A stretch of DNA of 64,000 nt from a virus: positions 1 to 64,000 of IMG/VR virus record IMGVR_UViG_3300042469_000068; one strand, written 5' to 3'. Under the pieces are notes generated by a model. That model was not told where the DNA came from. It searched no databases and was given only the letters and a program-made list of their open reading frames with translations. Of this stretch, positions 1 to 8,346 are shown in pieces; within the stretch, counting starts at the first letter, position 1, and each line of letters opens with the position of its first letter. The translations under genes were made by a program, and so were the position numbers.

Positions 1-214
1 GGTTGATATCTTCCTTGACTACAACCTTTGTTAGAAGAAAGCCTGGAGTCCAGCCAGAGAATCCAGCACCGCGGTCTAAATGCTTTGCCATTCTCATGGC
101 ATCTTCCTCAAAGAAAAAAGTTTCAATCACTTGTTCGGTAGCAAGTTCAAAAACTCCCCACATGTAATCATCATTTTCCTTGAACGGTACTACATCATAC
201 TTGGTCATTTTCAT
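1..214 (-). CDS. Hypothetical protein, 3' truncated by window edge
   Basis: The reading frame opens with ATG at 214 and is open to base 1, giving at least 71 residues (starts MKMTKYDVVPF). I do not recognise the family. It looks like a small soluble phage protein with mixed acidic and hydrophobic residues. Its ATG overlaps the stop of the helicase gene (ATGA), so the two are translationally coupled. A second in-frame ATG lies two codons in. The C-terminus is outside the window. Confidence 0.6.
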   Translation of the reverse strand, partial: MKMTKYDVVPFKENDDYMWGVFELATEQVIETFFFEEDAMRMAKHLDRGAGFSGWTPGFLLTKVVVKEDIN

Positions 215-1602
215 ACTTTGAATCCTTTGAACTTGTCTTTATTGTTGCCAAACTGTTTCTGTGGAATCTTAGGTGTATTAGAAGTCTGCCCGCTATCGAT
301 GATATCCATCTGTGCGGTGTTCTCTACATCATACAACTTCATCTTTGATCTGTCAATACCCAACATAAATCTCTTGTTCATTGTAGGATCATTGTATCGG
401 TTCTTCAACTGCTTTACCATAATCTGACCGAGTGCTTGTAGTTCTTCGGTAGATATCAAGGCAAACATGAAGTCAGCCGTTGCTGGCAAACCAAATGATT
501 CGGAAGTATCTTCAAGACCAACATCGGAAGATGTGAAGCCGCTTCTGGTTGTCTGTGTGGCTGAAACAACTGGCACTTCAAACTCTACAGCAAGACCACG
601 CAACTCTTCTGCGATAGACTTAATGTAGGTATATGAATTGATATTGGAACCAGGCTTCACGCGCGAGGACATACAAATGTTGAGATAATCGATAAAGATA
701 ATATCTGGCTTGAATGACTTCTTCAAATTCAACTCATTCAACAATGCCTTGAAATGCATCGAGGATGCGCCAGCTGTTGGATATTCCTTAACGATCAACT
801 TGCCATTTGTCTTAGACTTGATCATATTGGCTTTCTTCTCATACATATCCTTCGATAGAGCCATTAGGTCTTCAAAGGTAATGTTCATAAGATTGGCATC
901 AATACGCTTTGCTACCTCTTCTTCGGCCAACTCAAGAGTGATATACAATACATTCTTGCCTTGGTTCAAACACGAAGCAGCAACATGACACATGAACAAA
1001 GACTTACCGACACCAGTACCAGCCAGTGCGATATTCAAAGTCTTCTTTGGTAGACCATCTTTGGTGATCTTGTTGAAGAATTCAAGGTCAAATGGAATCT
1101 TCTCAAGCACACGATGGTAATAATCATATCGCTTATCGAAATCTTCAAGATAATCGTGACCAACATTTGGATCAAACGATACAGCCAAAGCATCCGAAAG
1201 AATAGAGGGAATGGCCCCCGTTGTAAGGGAGCCATTCTTGTTGTTCATGATTTCGATTGAGGACATGATAGCATGATACAGAGCCTTTTCTTGGCAGAAC
1301 TTTTCAGTGCTATCAACAAGCCAATCAATGTTTGTATCGTCTGTGTTAGAACGAAAGTCATTGATTGTGGTATTGATACTCTTGACCTGATCTTCTTTCA
1401 AAGATGGAAGGGAATCAACTTCAATCTGTAAAGCATCATAGGTAGGAGCCTTGTTATACTTGATAACAAAGTCCTTTATCTCCTTGTAGAGAACCCGATC
1501 TTCTTCCGACGAGAAATATTCGTTCTTAATGAATGGCAATACCTTGCGGGTATAGTCATCATTCCTCAACAAATTCCGTAGGATCGTTTTCTCCAGTTGC
1601 AT
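211..1602 (-). CDS. 41: Replicative DNA helicase, DnaB/T4 gp41 type
   Basis: This is the hexameric 5'-3' helicase that unwinds DNA ahead of the phage replisome and works with the primase. At 463 residues it is close to T4 gp41 (475). The N-terminal helical domain covers roughly 1-150. The RecA-like core has a Walker A (GTGVGKS) near residues 195-201, a Walker B (IIFIDYLN) near 301-308 and an arginine-rich C-terminal motor region. The tail is basic, ending in a KFKGFKV-like stretch. A strong GGAGGAAAA Shine-Dalgarno fixes the start. The gene overlaps the preceding 107-aa gene by about 44 bases, and a sigma70-like promoter lies inside that gene. Confidence 0.96.
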   Translation of the reverse strand: MQLEKTILRNLLRNDDYTRKVLPFIKNEYFSSEEDRVLYKEIKDFVIKYNKAPTYDALQIEVDSLPSLKEDQVKSINTTINDFRSNTDDTNIDWLVDSTEKFCQEKALYHAIMSSIEIMNNKNGSLTTGAIPSILSDALAVSFDPNVGHDYLEDFDKRYDYYHRVLEKIPFDLEFFNKITKDGLPKKTLNIALAGTGVGKSLFMCHVAASCLNQGKNVLYITLELAEEEVAKRIDANLMNITFEDLMALSKDMYEKKANMIKSKTNGKLIVKEYPTAGASSMHFKALLNELNLKKSFKPDIIFIDYLNICMSSRVKPGSNINSYTYIKSIAEELRGLAVEFEVPVVSATQTTRSGFTSSDVGLEDTSESFGLPATADFMFALISTEELQALGQIMVKQLKNRYNDPTMNKRFMLGIDRSKMKLYDVENTAQMDIIDSGQTSNTPKIPQKQFGNNKDKFKGFKV

Positions 1603-1882
1603 ACTTTTCCTCCAAAGTTTCCAGAATCATCGTATTCAATACAAGTCCAACATGTTGTGTGAACTTCACATCTTTCCGAAGCGATGTTTCGGTGTGATCG
1701 CCCATCTCAAGTAGATCATAATCAAACAACATCTTGGCTTGATCATTCTCCATCTCTTTGATGGACACGGTTGTATAGCGAAGTATAACATCTTTATACG
1801 GCCCAGTCAATAACTGAATGGGCATCGTCTTATCTTCTTCGTACAAATCATCTCTTAGGAGATAGTCTTTACCGATGATCAT
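1559..1882 (-). CDS. Conserved hypothetical protein upstream of helicase
   Basis: 107 residues, acidic, starting MIIGKDYLL, with no transmembrane segment. I do not recognise a named domain. Small genes of this kind sit just before the gp41-type helicase in several T4-like phages, so a replication-linked role is possible, but that is inference from position only. It overlaps the helicase start by about 44 bases and is itself joined by an ATGA overlap to the membrane protein gene upstream. Its coding sequence contains the promoter at 1782-1810. Confidence 0.75.
   Translation of the reverse strand: MIIGKDYLLRDDLYEEDKTMPIQLLTGPYKDVILRYTTVSIKEMENDQAKMLFDYDLLEMGDHTETSLRKDVKFTQHVGLVLNTMILETLEEKYATGENDPTEFVEE
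1782..1810 (-). promoter_or_regulatory. Sigma70-like promoter ahead of helicase
   Basis: Reading the minus strand, TTGACT is followed after exactly 17 bases by TATACT. The site lies inside the 107-aa gene, about 180 bases before the helicase start, so it would give an independent transcript for the helicase. Confidence 0.6.
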
Positions 1883-2070
1883 TGATTATCTCCCTCACGA
1901 TAGGTCTTATACAGCATGTAGATGAATCCTAATGGAAACAACAAAAGGAATAAACCATTCGTCAGAATTGCAATGCCAACACAGACTAATAGAAGTAGTA
2001 TTAGAGTTACTGCGGCACAAACTATGAAGATGGCGCCGTATTTGTCATTAGCTTTTTCAAGGAAACTCAT
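1879..2070 (-). CDS. Small two-helix membrane protein
   Basis: 63 residues with a short charged N-terminus ([12 protein letters not shown]) followed by two closely spaced hydrophobic segments, about residues 14-36 and 38-56, and a charged tail. That pattern predicts an integral inner-membrane hairpin protein. No family recognised. It starts at the stop of uvsX (one-base overlap) and ends in an ATGA overlap with the next gene, so it is part of the uvsX-helicase operon. Confidence 0.75.
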   Translation of the reverse strand: MSFLEKANDKYGAIFIVCAAVTLILLLLVCVGIAILTNGLFLLLFPLGFIYMLYKTYREGDNQ

Positions 2071-3122
2071 TATTCTTCCTCCACTGCTGCAACATTAGAC
2101 TTGCCGTAGAGGAATTCATCCTTACACTTTTCATCAATCTGGTCGAGAATATCCTTAGTGAAATACTTCTCAGGATTCTTTTCGATGGCTGATTCAAAGA
2201 CTTTAGTTCCATTAGGAAGTTCGTAACGAGTTGTTACCTTCTTGAAGATACCAAACTTCTCTGCCAAGTCCAGAAGACCATAGTATGGATCAAGACCAGT
2301 TGCATAGTCAAGAAGAGTTTCGACCTTCTTATTCTCGATTGTCAAACGCGCCTTCTTGAGATTTGCGGTGATGATAGCACCAGTAATGGAGTTATCGGAC
2401 TTGTCCTTATCCTTCTTCTTAGACAGGAAGAGAATAGTAGACGCAGCATATTCAAGACCAGAACCACCACCCATCTTCTTAGTTGGGACATAAGCACCAA
2501 CAACATCATAAACGTGATTTGTCACGATGAGAGGAACTTTGGCCTTGCCAAGCTTTAGAGTGAGAACACGGAAAGCACCACGAACAAGTTGTGCGCGTGT
2601 CATATCGCGTGTGTCTTTACCATCAGCAATATCCTCCATCTCTTTCGTAGTAGAAAGATTGCCAAGTGAGTCGAGAACAAAAAGCATCTGAGGACGATCC
2701 TTTTCATTCTTGCTTTCAATATACTTGTCGAGGATTTTTACGGCTTGAGTGCGGAACTCTTGGATAGTTGCGACCGGCACAACAGCAACTCGCTTTGTGT
2801 CAATCTCTCTATCTGCCAGCATTTGCTTAGATATAGCGGATTCGGATTCGAAGTAGAAGACGAACCCTGTTTCGTTGTCCCTGAGGAACTGTCGAACGAT
2901 GTTAATCGCATAAAAGGTCTTTCCGGTTGAAGGTTCACCTGCAAGTGCGGTAACCTTGTTAGCAGGGAGGCCGCCGTATATACTACCAGAAAGCAAAGCA
3001 TTGAGGCTATAGCTGCCGGTACCAATGAACCCAGTAACATCACCAGCTTCAACGCCGTCTTCTGCGATACCCGCATACTCATTATCAATCTCCTTTAATA
3101 GGGAGTTAAACATATTACTCAT
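2070..3122 (-). CDS. uvsX: UvsX, RecA-like recombinase
   Basis: This is the phage strand-exchange ATPase that builds presynaptic filaments with UvsY and starts recombination-dependent replication. At 350 residues it is shorter than T4 UvsX (391). The RecA core shows Walker A (GEPSTGKT) at about 62-69, a Walker B-like strand (MLFVLDSLG) near 145-153, and a [10 protein letters not shown] segment matching the L1/L2 region of the family. The C-terminus is acidic. An ideal TTGGAGAATCAAT Shine-Dalgarno sets the start. The mediator UvsY and the helicase UvsW are also encoded in this window. Confidence 0.96.
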   Translation of the reverse strand: MSNMFNSLLKEIDNEYAGIAEDGVEAGDVTGFIGTGSYSLNALLSGSIYGGLPANKVTALAGEPSTGKTFYAINIVRQFLRDNETGFVFYFESESAISKQMLADREIDTKRVAVVPVATIQEFRTQAVKILDKYIESKNEKDRPQMLFVLDSLGNLSTTKEMEDIADGKDTRDMTRAQLVRGAFRVLTLKLGKAKVPLIVTNHVYDVVGAYVPTKKMGGGSGLEYAASTILFLSKKKDKDKSDNSITGAIITANLKKARLTIENKKVETLLDYATGLDPYYGLLDLAEKFGIFKKVTTRYELPNGTKVFESAIEKNPEKYFTKDILDQIDEKCKDEFLYGKSNVAAVEEE

Positions 3123-3173
3123 ATTGATTCTCCAATATTATGTGTTAAGTCACGAATCTCCGTGACGCCGTAT

Positions 3174-3542
3174 TTAGCAGCGAACGATATCTTCTTCGCT
3201 ACATATCTCCCCCATCTGAACCTCAATAGCAATCAAAGTTTCATGTAGGTGAGTATTCGTAATCTTGTGTAAAGACATGCGAGGCACATGAAATGATTCG
3301 CCCTTACTAACAGTAAAGATATTACCATCAACGATGACCTTGCCTTCACCCTGCACAATCGTCCAATGTTCCGAACGATGATTGTGATACTGTAGTGAAA
3401 TAGCCTGATCAGGTAGAATGTGTAGGCGCTTTACCTTATATCCCTGATCTACATCAAGTACATGCCATTCACCCCATGGGCGCTTCATCGATTCATGTAA
3501 CATCGGTTGATTCCTATCATTCAAATCATCATAACTATCCAT
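3174..3542 (-). CDS. Cupin protein, mannose-6-phosphate isomerase C-terminal type
   Basis: 122 residues forming a single cupin barrel. The metal-binding signature is clear: HNHRSEHW at about 53-60, then GEGKVIVDG, and a second motif with FHVPRMSLHKI. Segments such as RPWGEWHVLD and GYKVKRLHI are typical of the isomerase half of type II phosphomannose isomerase/GDP-mannose pyrophosphorylase enzymes. The nucleotidyltransferase half is absent, so this is a stand-alone isomerase-like domain. It probably supplies mannose precursors for the sugar cluster at 9.9-29 kb (inference). It starts at the stop of the membrane protein gene upstream. Confidence 0.85.
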   Translation of the reverse strand: MDSYDDLNDRNQPMLHESMKRPWGEWHVLDVDQGYKVKRLHILPDQAISLQYHNHRSEHWTIVQGEGKVIVDGNIFTVSKGESFHVPRMSLHKITNTHLHETLIAIEVQMGEICSEEDIVRC

Positions 3543-4327
3543 TATTCCAACTCATCCATTGTTAAGTATTCCATTCGTCTTGATCTGCTCATCGATATAT
3601 TGAATGCTAATAGGAGCAATACCGCTAAAGGATCAAATACAAATATGAGAACTATTATAACAAATCTAACGGCTTTGTCAAGTAATTGTTGATCATCTGA
3701 CCCATAGATAAGTTCGGCCACATATTTTAGTGGGCCGACTTCCGCTTCAATCTTTTTTTGATTGGATTGTAATTTGATTTTATCTGTCTTTAATTTGCCG
3801 ATCTTATCAATCTCTGCTCTTTTTTCATCCACAAGAGTTTGTCTAGTTTCCTTTTGTTGCTTTGCAGCCTGTAAGGAAGATTTAGTTTGCCCCTTTTCAA
3901 TCATCTTTGAAATGGAATCATCGATGACTTTTATCTGTTTATCCAAATCTGCGATACGTTCCTCTTGAAACTTTATATCGTTATCAACAATTTCAATTTG
4001 ATCACTAACACCAGTGTTCATTGTTAGTGTCTGTTCTATGTGCGCTCTTGATAAAAAGCCAAAGATTCCCATGCTTGTTATCAGCATGAGAACCACTATT
4101 GATATTGTGAGATATGACTTGATTAGAAACGGCGTTTGTTTCCAGTTATTGTATAGCCATGATACTGCGACGAGTTTGCCAAACTCAAGTGAAGTGCCCA
4201 TAATGACCACAGGCCAAAATGCTCCTGCAAAGATAGCAGTAAGACCTATGATTGAGTAGTAAGCAGCAACGCCTGATATGATTAGTCCTGTTAGAAAGAC
4301 CAGATAGTTTAAGAAATGTTGTTTCAT
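3542..4327 (-). CDS. Membrane protein with central coiled coil
   Basis: 261 residues. Three hydrophobic segments lie in the first 100 residues (about 8-30, 34-58, 73-96), followed by a long charged heptad region (about 108-205, rich in Lys/Glu/Gln/Ile) and a strong C-terminal transmembrane segment near 220-245. This suggests an inner-membrane protein with a coiled-coil domain outside the bilayer. Similar hypothetical proteins occur in marine T4-like phages. Function unknown; a role in membrane anchoring or superinfection control would be guesswork. A sigma70-like promoter is embedded near its 3' end. Confidence 0.75.
   Translation of the reverse strand: MKQHFLNYLVFLTGLIISGVAAYYSIIGLTAIFAGAFWPVVIMGTSLEFGKLVAVSWLYNNWKQTPFLIKSYLTISIVVLMLITSMGIFGFLSRAHIEQTLTMNTGVSDQIEIVDNDIKFQEERIADLDKQIKVIDDSISKMIEKGQTKSSLQAAKQQKETRQTLVDEKRAEIDKIGKLKTDKIKLQSNQKKIEAEVGPLKYVAELIYGSDDQQLLDKAVRFVIIVLIFVFDPLAVLLLLAFNISMSRSRRMEYLTMDELE
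3654..3681 (-). promoter_or_regulatory. Sigma70-like promoter ahead of cupin gene
   Basis: TTGACA and TATAAT, both perfect hexamers, separated by 16 bases on the minus strand, inside the 3' part of the coiled-coil membrane protein gene. It would transcribe the cupin gene and onward to uvsX. Confidence 0.6.
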
Positions 4328-4330
4328 CTC

Positions 4331-4789
4331 TTATTTAGAAGTTCTTAATACCTCATACACAGTTCCTACGCCAACACAACAATCTTTTGCGATCTTCTTT
4401 ATACCTATTCCGGAATTTCTCATGATACTAATTTTAGATTTTAATTCTTCTGTTAATTTCGTCGGTCTGCCTATTTTAATGCCCTTCTCTTTGGCAGTCT
4501 TTTGTCCTTCTTTGATCATATTACTATGTTCATATTTTTGAAATCTTATGAGACCATGCATCAAATTATGATGATATGAACATACAGTAATTGTTTCATC
4601 TTCCGTAATAATCCCTTTGTCAAAAAGCCACGCAAAGACTTCTATTGAAGTACAATCCTTTAATTTTTTGTTAGAATCATAATTCTTATTTTTTGCTTTT
4701 CTGTTTATTCTACTGTAAACAACAGGCTCAATATGATGTTGATGTAAATCGTTTGTTGTACCACATACCGCACAAAAATCTAACTTCAT
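4331..4789 (-). CDS. HNH endonuclease with C-terminal helix-turn-helix
   Basis: 152 residues. The N-terminal part has CAVC at residues 6-9, a QHHIEP motif at 17-22 and CSYHHNLMHG at 70-79, the layout of a zinc-bearing HNH nuclease. Residues about 100-152 (GRPTKLTEELKSKI..., ending in a GVGTVYEVLRTSK segment) look like a resolvase or transposase-type helix-turn-helix. It is a candidate free-standing homing or nicking endonuclease. Its ATG overlaps the stop of the DNA polymerase gene, a classic location for phage homing enzymes. It has more AT-rich codons than its neighbours, which suggests acquisition. Confidence 0.8.
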   Translation of the reverse strand: MKLDFCAVCGTTNDLHQHHIEPVVYSRINRKAKNKNYDSNKKLKDCTSIEVFAWLFDKGIITEDETITVCSYHHNLMHGLIRFQKYEHSNMIKEGQKTAKEKGIKIGRPTKLTEELKSKISIMRNSGIGIKKIAKDCCVGVGTVYEVLRTSK

Positions 4790-7341
4790 GAAAAGAAATC
4801 CTCTAGTGAACTAACTTGTTCTGTCTTCCAACCAATACTATCAAGGATGATCTTCAATGGTTCCACAAAAGACTTCTCGAATTGTGTATCATGGTCGATA
4901 TACGATTTCAATTCAAATTCATCTGGCAGCGATTGCGGGAAAGCAATTACATTCGAATGAAGATGATTCGGTTCTTTCAGGAAAAGAAACTTGATCTTCT
5001 CGCCTTCTTTGATAAGAGGCAACTTCTTATCAAGATTGTTGACAACGACAAATGCGTTATACAGCAATGAACCTCTCACATGAATTGGACAACCTTTACC
5101 ATACACCATGTTCACATCAGAAAACTTTGCAAGACCATTCACGCCGCGAGGGAATGAAATGTCAGCAATATTTTGATGACGGAACTCTTGACGCCATGTT
5201 TCGACCATACTGATCATATCATCCTCAGTCTTGTTGAGAACAATATCAATTGCTTCCCAAAGAATCTTACGACAATAGGCTGGAGTCGAAGACTTGATCA
5301 TTTCAAGACCCATGATCTTTATCTTAGGATGCGTATACTCAACACCTTCGTTGTTATACACATTCAGAATGTAACGCTTCTTGGCTGTCCAGATACCCTT
5401 GTCGGCCAAAGCTTCGCGTTTCATCTGCATCTTCTGTTCGTAGGCGTTTACATACTCAGCAAGCTCAGAATAAGCCTTGTCAATAAACGGTTGAATCCGA
5501 TCTTCACACGCCTTGTCCATGAAGGTGATGATTTCTCTTGTAGTAGCATTCGGCTTCTGCTTAACAATAGTCTCGCTGACCAATTTATCAAGCGATAGGT
5601 AAATCGAGTCCGTATCTGACGCAATGACATAATCGTGATCCTTTGTCTTGAGTAACTTGTTCAGATACTCGTTTATCTTGTTTTCTATCCATCGAATAGA
5701 AAGTTGACCGGCCGTGGTAATACCCGAGGCCTGTCGAACGTCAAAGTACCTGAAATATTGGTTGCCAAGAGCGCCGTAAGCAGAATTGAGCGAAACCTTC
5801 TTCGCAAGTTGGAGATTGTTATATCGTGCAATGCGTTTTTCAATCTCATAGCGTTTTGATGAGTCGGTCTCTTTCTCAAGTTCTTTCTTAGCCGTAATAG
5901 CCTTCTTCTTGTACGCAGAGCGGTCATTGTACATTGTCTCCATAATTTCGGGCAAGAACCCATGGCGTTCTTTTGTAAAGAACTGCCCATTGGGAGTTAA
6001 GGTGCAATTAGATGTTGCCAAGCTGCCAAGCTCAACATTGCGAGATAATAGGCTGTCAACATCCACGCGATTACGCAAAATATTTCTTTGAGCATCATTA
6101 TATTTTTCCGGTTCAATAATAGTGTCTGGGCTGATATTGTACTGCATAATCAAATGCGGATACAGACTGTTCAAGTCGAATGAAGCAACCCACTTGTGAA
6201 TGCCAAGGATTGGATCCTTGACGAATGCGCCAACATATGCTTCATCCTTATGGTGCTTGATGATAGGATCAACAACAATATTCTTCTTACGGAGATGATT
6301 ATAAACGATAGCATCCCACATACGCACCTGAGAGAATGCGTCCATGTAGTTTGTCTTGGAATCATACGCAAGAGTTAGAACAAGTTCAATCAGTTTGATC
6401 TTATCGTCAATCTTTTCTACCAGTTCAACGTCTTTAATGTTATACTCAATGAATAACTGATAGTTGTCCTTGTAGAGAGTATGAAGATTACCGTACTCTT
6501 CATACGAAAGCTTACGCTCACCAACTTCTACATTAGCGATAGCATCAAGCTTATATGATTCCTGAGACTGACCACCTGGAGCAAACTTCTTATACATTGC
6601 GAGATAGTCCAGAACAGCAATACCCATTAGATCATAGGCTTGTTCTTCTGCACCATTATATCCACGAATCTTACGCTCATTCACAATCATCCAAGGAGAC
6701 AGACGCTTCGTTGCGTCTTCACCAAGGACATTACGAATACGATTGACAAGATAGGGAATATCGAAACGCTCAACATTCCAACCAGTAATGATATCTGGAT
6801 AGTTGTCAGCCCACTCATCAATGAATCGCTTGATTAGATCGATTTCATCACGGCACTGAATATACCAAACATCATCGCGCTTGTTATCAAACTTGCCACA
6901 ACCCAATACAATAAACTTGCCTTGATTGTTCTTGAATGTGATAGCAGTGATAGGCTCACTGGCCTGACCAGGCTCAGGAAATCCATTCTCGGATCCAACC
7001 TCGATATCGATATTGGTAACATTGATATGACTTAGATCCCAGTCCACATCATCACTGAAATGATCTGCGATAAAAGCATACTCATACTTTTGATTGCCAT
7101 AAATTTTGAAGTTCTGTACATCTTTGTATGTTTCAACAAAGTCCCTTGTTTCGCGGATGTTGCCTGGCTTCATTTCAGCCATAGCTTCACCAGAAACGGA
7201 AGAAAACCCTGTATGCTCTTTTGCTGGAACATACAGGGTTGGGAAATAATCAATCTTTCGCTTGACTTTTCTTCCGTCTTCTACACCGCGATACAGGATA
7301 CGAGAACCGTAGACCTGAACATTAGTATAGAAAGATTTCAT
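4786..7341 (-). CDS. 43: DNA polymerase, family B (T4 gp43 type)
   Basis: This is the replicative polymerase with proofreading exonuclease. At 851 residues it compares with 898 in T4 gp43. Exonuclease motifs: NIDIEV near residue 110, GWNVERFDIPYL near 200 and NIKDVELV near 300. Polymerase motifs: A (SFDLNSLYPHL) near 385, B (KKVSLNSAYGALGNQ) near 515 and C (ASDTDSIY) near 570. The C-terminal residues (EDFFS) resemble a clamp-binding tail. No intein or interruption is seen. The start follows AGGAGCTTAA. It is physically separate from the 45-44-62-regA genes (41-47 kb), unlike T4. Confidence 0.97.
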   Translation of the reverse strand: MKSFYTNVQVYGSRILYRGVEDGRKVKRKIDYFPTLYVPAKEHTGFSSVSGEAMAEMKPGNIRETRDFVETYKDVQNFKIYGNQKYEYAFIADHFSDDVDWDLSHINVTNIDIEVGSENGFPEPGQASEPITAITFKNNQGKFIVLGCGKFDNKRDDVWYIQCRDEIDLIKRFIDEWADNYPDIITGWNVERFDIPYLVNRIRNVLGEDATKRLSPWMIVNERKIRGYNGAEEQAYDLMGIAVLDYLAMYKKFAPGGQSQESYKLDAIANVEVGERKLSYEEYGNLHTLYKDNYQLFIEYNIKDVELVEKIDDKIKLIELVLTLAYDSKTNYMDAFSQVRMWDAIVYNHLRKKNIVVDPIIKHHKDEAYVGAFVKDPILGIHKWVASFDLNSLYPHLIMQYNISPDTIIEPEKYNDAQRNILRNRVDVDSLLSRNVELGSLATSNCTLTPNGQFFTKERHGFLPEIMETMYNDRSAYKKKAITAKKELEKETDSSKRYEIEKRIARYNNLQLAKKVSLNSAYGALGNQYFRYFDVRQASGITTAGQLSIRWIENKINEYLNKLLKTKDHDYVIASDTDSIYLSLDKLVSETIVKQKPNATTREIITFMDKACEDRIQPFIDKAYSELAEYVNAYEQKMQMKREALADKGIWTAKKRYILNVYNNEGVEYTHPKIKIMGLEMIKSSTPAYCRKILWEAIDIVLNKTEDDMISMVETWRQEFRHQNIADISFPRGVNGLAKFSDVNMVYGKGCPIHVRGSLLYNAFVVVNNLDKKLPLIKEGEKIKFLFLKEPNHLHSNVIAFPQSLPDEFELKSYIDHDTQFEKSFVEPLKIILDSIGWKTEQVSSLEDFFS

Positions 7342-7662
7342 TTAAGCTCCTGGCATGATAAGATTACTGGAAGGTACAACAAGTCCACCAAACATGGAAT
7401 TATATTGATTGATAAACTCTTTGATAGGATTGATTATAGCAAGAATATGAGACTTGTCAATAGTAAATGTCTTGTCATCACTAAATTCTGCCCATGGAGC
7501 AAAGCCTACATTTGGAGTCTTAGGATCAACCTTGTTAGGCATTACAACGATACGAACAGGATTCTTGATTATCACACTTGTTGGAATAGGTGATGATTCC
7601 GTAACTTCACCAAGTAACTCTTCACCTGTAACAAGTCTTAGAATCTTTACATTAGCGGCCAT
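7342..7662 (-). CDS. Sm-like (LSm-fold) phage protein, copy 1
   Basis: 106 residues. The pattern ILRLVTGEELLGEV, then IIKNPVRIVV, and later FTIDKSHILAI matches the small beta-barrel Sm-like proteins found in T4-like marine phages. The 133-aa protein at 58398-58799 has the same landmarks (LRLKSGEDLITEV, INPCKI, FEIDKSEVLF), so the two are paralogues. A role in RNA binding is known for Sm folds generally; the phage target is unknown. It lies directly before the polymerase gene, and its coding region carries a promoter for that gene. Confidence 0.75.
   Translation of the reverse strand: MAANVKILRLVTGEELLGEVTESSPIPTSVIIKNPVRIVVMPNKVDPKTPNVGFAPWAEFSDDKTFTIDKSHILAIINPIKEFINQYNSMFGGLVVPSSNLIMPGA
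7433..7460 (-). promoter_or_regulatory. Sigma70-like promoter ahead of DNA polymerase
   Basis: Perfect TTGACA and TATAAT hexamers spaced by 16 bases on the minus strand, inside the Sm-like gene and about 90 bases before the polymerase start. Confidence 0.6.
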
Positions 7663-7859
7663 TATTCCAACTCCATCATGTAATCAAACACTCCAACTGT
7701 CATCCACTTTTCAGGGACATATGTCATCCGATTACCACTCTCGGTCTTATAGACACACTTGTTATCATAGTCCATAACCTTAGCAAGCTTCTCCCACTTA
7801 CCATCATAAGCGCGTTGTACGAACTGAGTTTCAAGAATATTCATTATATACTTCTCCAA
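7662..7859 (-). CDS. Hypothetical protein
   Basis: 65 residues, starting MEKYIMNILETQF. An alternative start is the internal ATG six codons in, giving MNILETQFVQRAY; the ORF's first codon lacks a convincing ribosome site. Contains WEKLAKVMDYDNKCVYKTE and RMTYVPEKWM segments. No family recognised. The stop overlaps the start of the Sm-like gene by one base, so translation is coupled. Confidence 0.6.
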   Translation of the reverse strand: MEKYIMNILETQFVQRAYDGKWEKLAKVMDYDNKCVYKTESGNRMTYVPEKWMTVGVFDYMMELE

Positions 7860-7860
7860 A

Positions 7861-8061
7861 TTAATTAAATATTGTGCCGTTCATTTTTTCTTCGGTGGTA
7901 ACGAATATCATTCGTTCGCTGTCATCAGTATAGTATACAGGGTTTAACCCTGCTTGTCTATAGTCTTCTGCGTATTTTATTGCTATATGGAAGTTGCTGT
8001 CGGGGCCGGATAGTTCTGCTGCTTGTTTAATAATTTCTTCGGAAATAGTTTGATAAGTCAT
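7861..8061 (-). CDS. Hypothetical protein
   Basis: 66 residues, starting MTYQTISEEIIKQA, with an N-terminal amphipathic helix and a short beta-rich end (PVYYTDDSERMIFV). Not recognised. It lies in a run of small same-strand genes between the polymerase and the tRNA, separated from the next gene by only about 20 bases. Confidence 0.6.
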   Translation of the reverse strand: MTYQTISEEIIKQAAELSGPDSNFHIAIKYAEDYRQAGLNPVYYTDDSERMIFVTTEEKMNGTIFN

Positions 8062-8082
8062 AGTTCTATTCCTTCTAAAGGG

Positions 8083-8346
8083 TTACCATACTCCGTCTTC
8101 TATTACCCACGCGCGACCATTCTCTATAAGTTTACCAATACAATCATCACAAACATTACCTGTCTTATATTTATCTTTCTTCAAGGCAAATTTTTGCATA
8201 TCATAGAAAGAGCCATACTGAGCGATAATATAAAAGTCTCCATTCATCAAATAGAGAGTTGCGGCACACCCATGACTATGTTCCATGTTTTGTTTTGTTG
8301 AAGAATAGAACTCTTGTTCACAGGTATTACACTTCATCAGTCCCAT
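8083..8346 (-). CDS. Hypothetical protein with two CxxC zinc-ribbon-like knuckles
   Basis: 87 residues. CNTCEQEF near the N-terminus and CDDCIGK near residue 67 form two Cys-x-x-Cys pairs, as in a zinc ribbon. Between them is a mixed strand/helix stretch (LYLMNGDFYIIAQYGSFYDMQKF). I do not know the family. It overlaps the next upstream gene by ten bases, so it belongs to the same transcription unit. Confidence 0.65.
   Translation of the reverse strand: MGLMKCNTCEQEFYSSTKQNMEHSHGCAATLYLMNGDFYIIAQYGSFYDMQKFALKKDKYKTGNVCDDCIGKLIENGRAWVIEDGVW

Noticed and set aside
2738-3088. 116-aa minus-strand ORF inside uvsX
   Set aside because: Out-of-frame shadow of a clearly conserved recombinase gene; no independent start signal.
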